A DNA stretch of 64,000 nucleotides, from the NCBI GenBank assembly GCA_013399115.1, contig VXAA01004389.1:311846-375845 (forward strand), given 5' to 3'. The first letter of the stretch is position 1. Each line of letters starts with the position of its first letter. The notes beneath the pieces were generated by a model that saw only the letters and a list, made by a program, of their open reading frames with translations, did no database searches and was not told where the DNA came from. Both the position numbers and the translations under genes were made by a program. Positions 59,171 through 64,000 of this stretch are shown one piece after another. The stretch is from Anseranas semipalmata. Lineage: Eukaryota; Chordata; Aves; Anseriformes; Anseranatidae.

Positions 59171-62100
59171 AGAACACAAAGAAGCAATTGAGGTTGGAGG
59201 ACCTTCTAGAAACACCAGTTTGCTGCTGAGAGTCATCTACACTGATCTTGGTAAATGCTTTCTGTATCTAGTAAATGCAATACCAATAGAGGTTTTATAG
59301 TGCATGTTAATACAATTAATGCTTATCAGCACCAGAAGAAATACAACCCTTACAGGGAGAATAGAAACAAAGCATTTCCATATGCCGTAGCTGACACCTA
59401 CCTATAACAAATGTTTGATAGATATTACCTGCAAAAGACAACAGCAACTGCAATTCAGTCCCATGGCAAGAATGGTACTATTTTTTCATCTCCATACAGT
59501 TTTTGAATTCAGTATCTTCTGGCAGTGCACAGCTGAAGGCTGAACATGAGTCCATAGCTTTTATGAACATTATAACTGGCACAAGGAGAAGGAAGCCATA
59601 TGGCCTTTTCTTCCCCTCTCCCATGGGCAAACTCACGCTGGTGACAGGGATCTAGACTGAAAATCTGAGCTATGTTAATATCTTCTTTTTTCAGTTCTGT
59701 TCCTTGTTTAGGGCAGGGAACAGCACACAGATGGAGAAGTTTAAAGGTGAAATAAAGGATTTAGACACAAGGCGAAGATCTAGCCCCCGTGTTTCACATG
59801 AAGAATGGAAGGAAAAAATAAGGATTATTTTCAGCATATTTTACTTCTTTCTGCTTGTCAAGTTACAAAAGAAAAGCCTCTAGATTCCCAAATCACATTT
59901 GTAGGAGACAATATGGAGAGATCAGGCAGATATATCTAATATTTTTAGAGGAATAAATACTGTAAGCATATAAAGTTACTGCAGCTGAAACATCTAGAGA
60001 CCTCATACTTCCAATGTAGTTCATGGTAGGCTCCTGGGAGTAAAATAGATTAAAAAGCACCAATTACACAGGGAAATAGCAAAGCTATAGGAAGTTTTAA
60101 TCCTAATTTCCTTAGAGATTAATTAGAGATTAGCATAGATGTATGAATTTTGCAATACCTAACAGTTCTTCTCTAGCTCTTCACTAGGTCCCTGAGTGAT
60201 AGTAGCTATTAGTACCTCCCAGCATAACAATATGACTTTAAGTATGCATATTTACATCATATTTCTTTATCCTGACCTTTTAGATGAAACAGTTCTACCC
60301 CATGGAAATTTTGTATCTCTGTTCTCTGCCTGATTTCTTTCTCCCTCACTGGACCTCTAGTTCTACAACGGTTGTTGTCTGAGAGACATCTTAATTTTTG
60401 TACCATAATATGGACCTCCAGTCCTAAGAAAAAAAAAATAAAAATGTTACACTGCCAACTCTTTGTCTGCTATGCTTGTGCAACATTGGCCATGAAAGTT
60501 TTGGTGAAGCAAATCTCCCTTCTTCTTACTCAACCATAAGCAATCTTGAAACTAGAAAATTCAACTATGGTATTAGACAGGACAGTCTATAGGAACAAAA
60601 AAGGTTAGTTTAGCCTCTTGTAACTTTAGACATTTAAGCAAAGATTCTGCTAGTAAAAGTTCCCTTCAAAGCTGTACAGAGCTTTAGGGCAGCAGTTGAC
60701 TGAATCAATGTTTTCCAGATACTTCTTTCTTTGCATTGACTGTAGAGAAGGAATTAAAAGTTACATGGCTGATAAATTCCGTACACAAACTTAGCTAGGA
60801 GGGATTTGGGATAAAATATTGTGTCTGAATATTTTTATTACATTTTGCAGTTTTACCCCAAATAACTCTGTCTTTGGAGAGGCACAAATACTGGCACTCA
60901 TTTAGTATGGTGAAAGGAGTAGAGTTATGGACTAAAGAGTGATCTCAGTTGAACTTACTGGCATTTTAAAAGCTTGATTGCTGTCATCCTCCAGCTCTTC
61001 AGTGGCATAACCACAATGAAATTGAGCCATAGTTAGAATATCAATAGTGGTGTCATGGTAGATTTTCAACTACAGGAAATAATTTTTTGTTGTGTTTTGG
61101 TTTTGTTTTTAGATAAAAGAAAAAAGAAGGAAGAAAGGAAAAAAAAAAAGATTAATAGTTATCAAAAAATTCTAACAGAATAGATGAGATGAACAGGAAT
61201 TATATTTAGTAAGTCTCCAAACAGCTCCATGTGGTTTTCTTGCTCCCAATATATTATTAAAGTGATTTTTCAGAAATGAAAATCATTGAAATTGACATTA
61301 GAGGAACCAGCAGCATGGAATAATAACCAGCGGCTAAGCTACTGGTTTCTGACTAAGGATTTCTAATTCTCCTTAAGCTCTTCTCAAATTCCTCTTAATA
61401 TGGCCAAAGACATTCACAAATTGGAAAAGCTTCAGCCAATAGAATATGGTTTATGGACTTAGTGTGAGAAAGAGTTGGCACAGCTTCACAAAGCTCCCTC
61501 AAGGCTCTCTCAGGAGAGTCTGAAGTGACCAAAGACAGTGGCTTCTCAGATGCTCTTGTCTTTAACAACTAAATCCAATATTAGTTCATCACCCCTTTAA
61601 GAGTCTTTTGAATCCTCTGGCAGCTGTATGGCTCAAAAAGCCTGGGAATTTTGAAGCGAAGTGGATTTCTAGTGGTAGGACATTTGAATAAGAAAAATAA
61701 TTTTCCCTCACACACAAATAATGAACAGTAAATTCTACAGACCAGTAGATTTGCAAGCACAGGATATGTGGCATTTTGGAGGACTCTGAATGTCCTTGTA
61801 GAGACTAGTTTCAGTTTAATAGCTGTGTACTTCCATTGACAAGAGAACTGTTGTGCTTCTATTGTCGTAAAATTTAATATTACAGTCCAGATTAGGTATT
61901 ATGTAGTAATGAACCCTGTTACAAACATACAGTCATTTTTATTATAAATGCTGATAATAATTTCTGTGAGGCATTTCTACTTCATGCAATGTATTGCACT
62001 GTCACAGGATTAAGTACACTCTCTGTTCCAAATCACCGTCCAATATAATTTATAACATGGGGATCCCTTTTGCTATATTCAGCATCTTCAAACCCTTTTA

Positions 62101-64000
62101 GCTCTTTAGAAGACACTGATATGTTGCCTTTTGTACAATGTTCCTCCCTCCTCGTTTTTCTAATTTTGTTTGTATTCTAATTCTCATCAATAATTTCAAT
62201 ATAATTAAAAAGAGATGAAGAAAACCAACTGTTGTGGAGAAAAAGTCTAATGATTTCCACAAAACAGTAATTGTGGTTCAGGTTCTTTTTCTGTGGAAAG
62301 TTCTGGCATCAGATACCATCCTGAACTACCACCTACTGACTGGTAGGTTTGTGCTTTGTTTTAAAGTACTTATTGTGGCAAACATAATTTCTCATGCAAG
62401 GCCTCAGTCCTGCTGAGATCTGTCATGACAATGAGTTATCCAAAATTCCTTGCAGGACAGCAAGGTAAACCCTTAGCCAACAAAGGGAAAATGAGATTGT
62501 GCGTATTTATCACTTGTACTCCCACTGTTTCAATGGAAAACTCATGTGTTCCAAAGGTAAAGCCAAAATTGAATCAGATGAGAAAGTCGGACTCCAGCTG
62601 GTTGATAATCTGAACCATGTATAAACTGATGTAATATCTTCTTGTGTCTACAGGTGCCTTGAAACAATAGCTCAGAGTGGGATGAACCACCATGCTCACC
62701 TCTGTTAAAAAGTACATAAACACAGACAATGCAAAGACATCGTTATCTGTATTCCTCCTCCAAGGAATTCAGCTCTCTGTGGCTCAAGGCTTAGCTCCAA
62801 TGCAGCCTGGCTACAAAACCTGGAACTAAATGTCAGAGCAAATTGTTTTATTGTAAGAAAGCTCTGTGAGGAAGTGCACAGAACCATCCAAGATAAAGAA
62901 GCTTAAACTGCAAACTCAGATAATAGCTTGAGGATTTAAGAGGAAAAACACCAACACAGCAAGCTGGTGCATAAAATCCTAAAAGAACAAAACAGGGAGT
63001 CAGAAGACAGCAAACTAGCAAAATCAAGGGTGGAGGCTGACCCTTTGACCCCTTGTTGATCCCTGGCCAGCAAAGATTCATAAGGTTTCTTGCTGGGGGA
63101 TGTAAATATATTAATGCTTAGTCTAATGGATTGGTAACTGTAGTTATTTATTGTGTGTATTTATTATGTGTAATATCTTCTTTGGTCTTTTAAGCTATGT
63201 GTGAAGCTCTTGAACACATGGCAAAAGCTGCCTGAACAAAATGACCCAGCAAGAGTTAAAACAATGATATTGCAAAGACTTGGTAATTTGCAGCTTGTTT
63301 TCTCTACCTCAAGGCAGTGGGTTTAGCCATTCGTATAACCACAATTCAGAAAATTATTATCAGCTTTTGTTTTCTGTACTAAACTCTTAGCACTTGGATG
63401 GGAATAGAAACCAACAGAGAAGAAAAAATCAACCTTGTCAACTGAAAGAATTCACTGTAGTTTTTTATTTGATGTTCTTTCCTACTGTATGATAAAAAAG
63501 AAATTTAACAACTTTCCACCATATTTGCAACCTTCTGTATTTCTGACCTGTTCATCATTGTTCTTATCAGTATCTAAAGCTCTTGAACATGCTATAGAGT
63601 TCACCAATAGGTAAAAAATATTCTAATATGGAAATGCATACTGTATGGAGAAAGAGGGAAAATATAAATGAAATTATACCTACATAGGTGGTCTTGCCAA
63701 CCAGTGGAGGGAATATGCAAATTACTGAGTCTTGCTGATTATTTTTGAAAATCTAAGAAATTCAAAAGAAAATAAAATTATTTGAAGCATAATTTCTACC
63801 TTCATATCCTTAAAGGAGTTGTGAGAGAAATAAATTCCAGTCTTGTTTAACTATGAGAAACCCTTCAGAAAGATGGCAGCTAAACTCTCAGGAACTTAAT
63901 TAACATTTGGATTCTTTTCATTATAATAGAATTTATTTTTTTTATTTTCTTGCTCAGGATGGAGAAAGATGGCAGAGGGAGATAGAGGTGGGAGACAAAA
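59171..64000. other. Non-coding stretch, possible splice acceptor at the end
   Basis: No gene recognised. There is an A-rich run near 60429-60440 and an AAG/GAA/poly-A stretch at about 61112-61152. At the right edge, a pyrimidine tract ending in CAG at 63955-63957 is followed by sequence open in two frames; this is reported as a finding. Confidence 0.5.

Noticed and set aside
59695..59746. 52-base exon-like segment between TTTTTTCAG and AAAG|GTGAAA
   Set aside because: The splice signals are weaker than at 21.1 kb and the open frame is too short to be informative.
1..64000. Search for tRNA, rRNA, CRISPR, phage or operon-like structures
   Set aside because: No tRNA B-box with paired arms, no rRNA words, no spaced direct-repeat array and no clustered long frames were seen; the sequence is vertebrate nuclear DNA.

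Overview
The window looks like gene-poor, AT-rich avian nuclear DNA: an intergenic desert or part of a very large intron. The main evidence is the repeat content. CR1 non-LTR retrotransposons are the dominant interspersed element, and three copies end in the bird-style 3' octamer (ATTCTGTG, ATTCTATG or ATTCTCTG). There are no Alu-, B1- or L1-type repeats and otherwise low repeat density. No protein-coding host gene, tRNA, rRNA, CRISPR array or bacterial-type operon can be supported. The only substantial protein signal is CR1 ORF2, including a 478-codon open frame on the minus strand at 18795-20231 that covers most of a reverse transcriptase. Host-like exon signals are limited to a few weak splice-site coincidences, which are reported as findings. 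Layout: 1-3.7 kb is unremarkable AT-rich DNA. 3.7-5.0 kb holds a CTT/GGAA purine-pyrimidine hairpin, then a very old CR1 copy (+) ending in an AAT microsatellite. 5-10 kb is blank. 10.1-11.2 kb has two weak hAT-like termini and a decayed CR1 C-terminal fragment (+). 16.3-16.5 kb has a perfect palindrome in what may be an old repeat. 18.7-20.3 kb is the youngest element, a 5'-truncated CR1 (-) with a nearly intact RT frame and odd tandem duplications at its 5' junction. 22.3-23.1 kb is a GC-rich block followed by an LTR-like segment. 25.4 kb is a purine minisatellite flanked by 15-bp direct repeats. 28.5-29.5 kb is an internal CR1 fragment (+; endonuclease to pre-RT linker) lacking both ends. 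30.2-30.5 kb is a second GC-rich block resembling the first. 40.0-40.4 kb is a CR1 3' end (-). 45.4-45.9 kb is an LTR-like GC-rich start interrupted by 328 unknown bases. 47.6-49.0 kb is a pyrimidine-rich stretch holding a fossil of a second, L3/L2-like LINE branch. 49.9 kb is an ATTTT pentanucleotide array. 57.3-58.1 kb is an old CR1 RT fossil (+), and 59.0 kb is a short CR1 3' end (-). The window ends in a sequence that resembles the start of an exon. The elements do not form a pathway. The window is best read as a record of several retrotransposition episodes of different ages. Decay ranges from RT copies where only motif skeletons remain (4.0, 11.1 and 57.3 kb), through a copy with three stops and a frameshift (28.5 kb), to a nearly open copy (18.7 kb). 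I found no convincing evidence of a new biological system. The observations most worth checking are the ancient LINE fossils, the unusual CR1 junction and fragment, the repeat-flanked minisatellite, and the exon-like and LTR-like segments.
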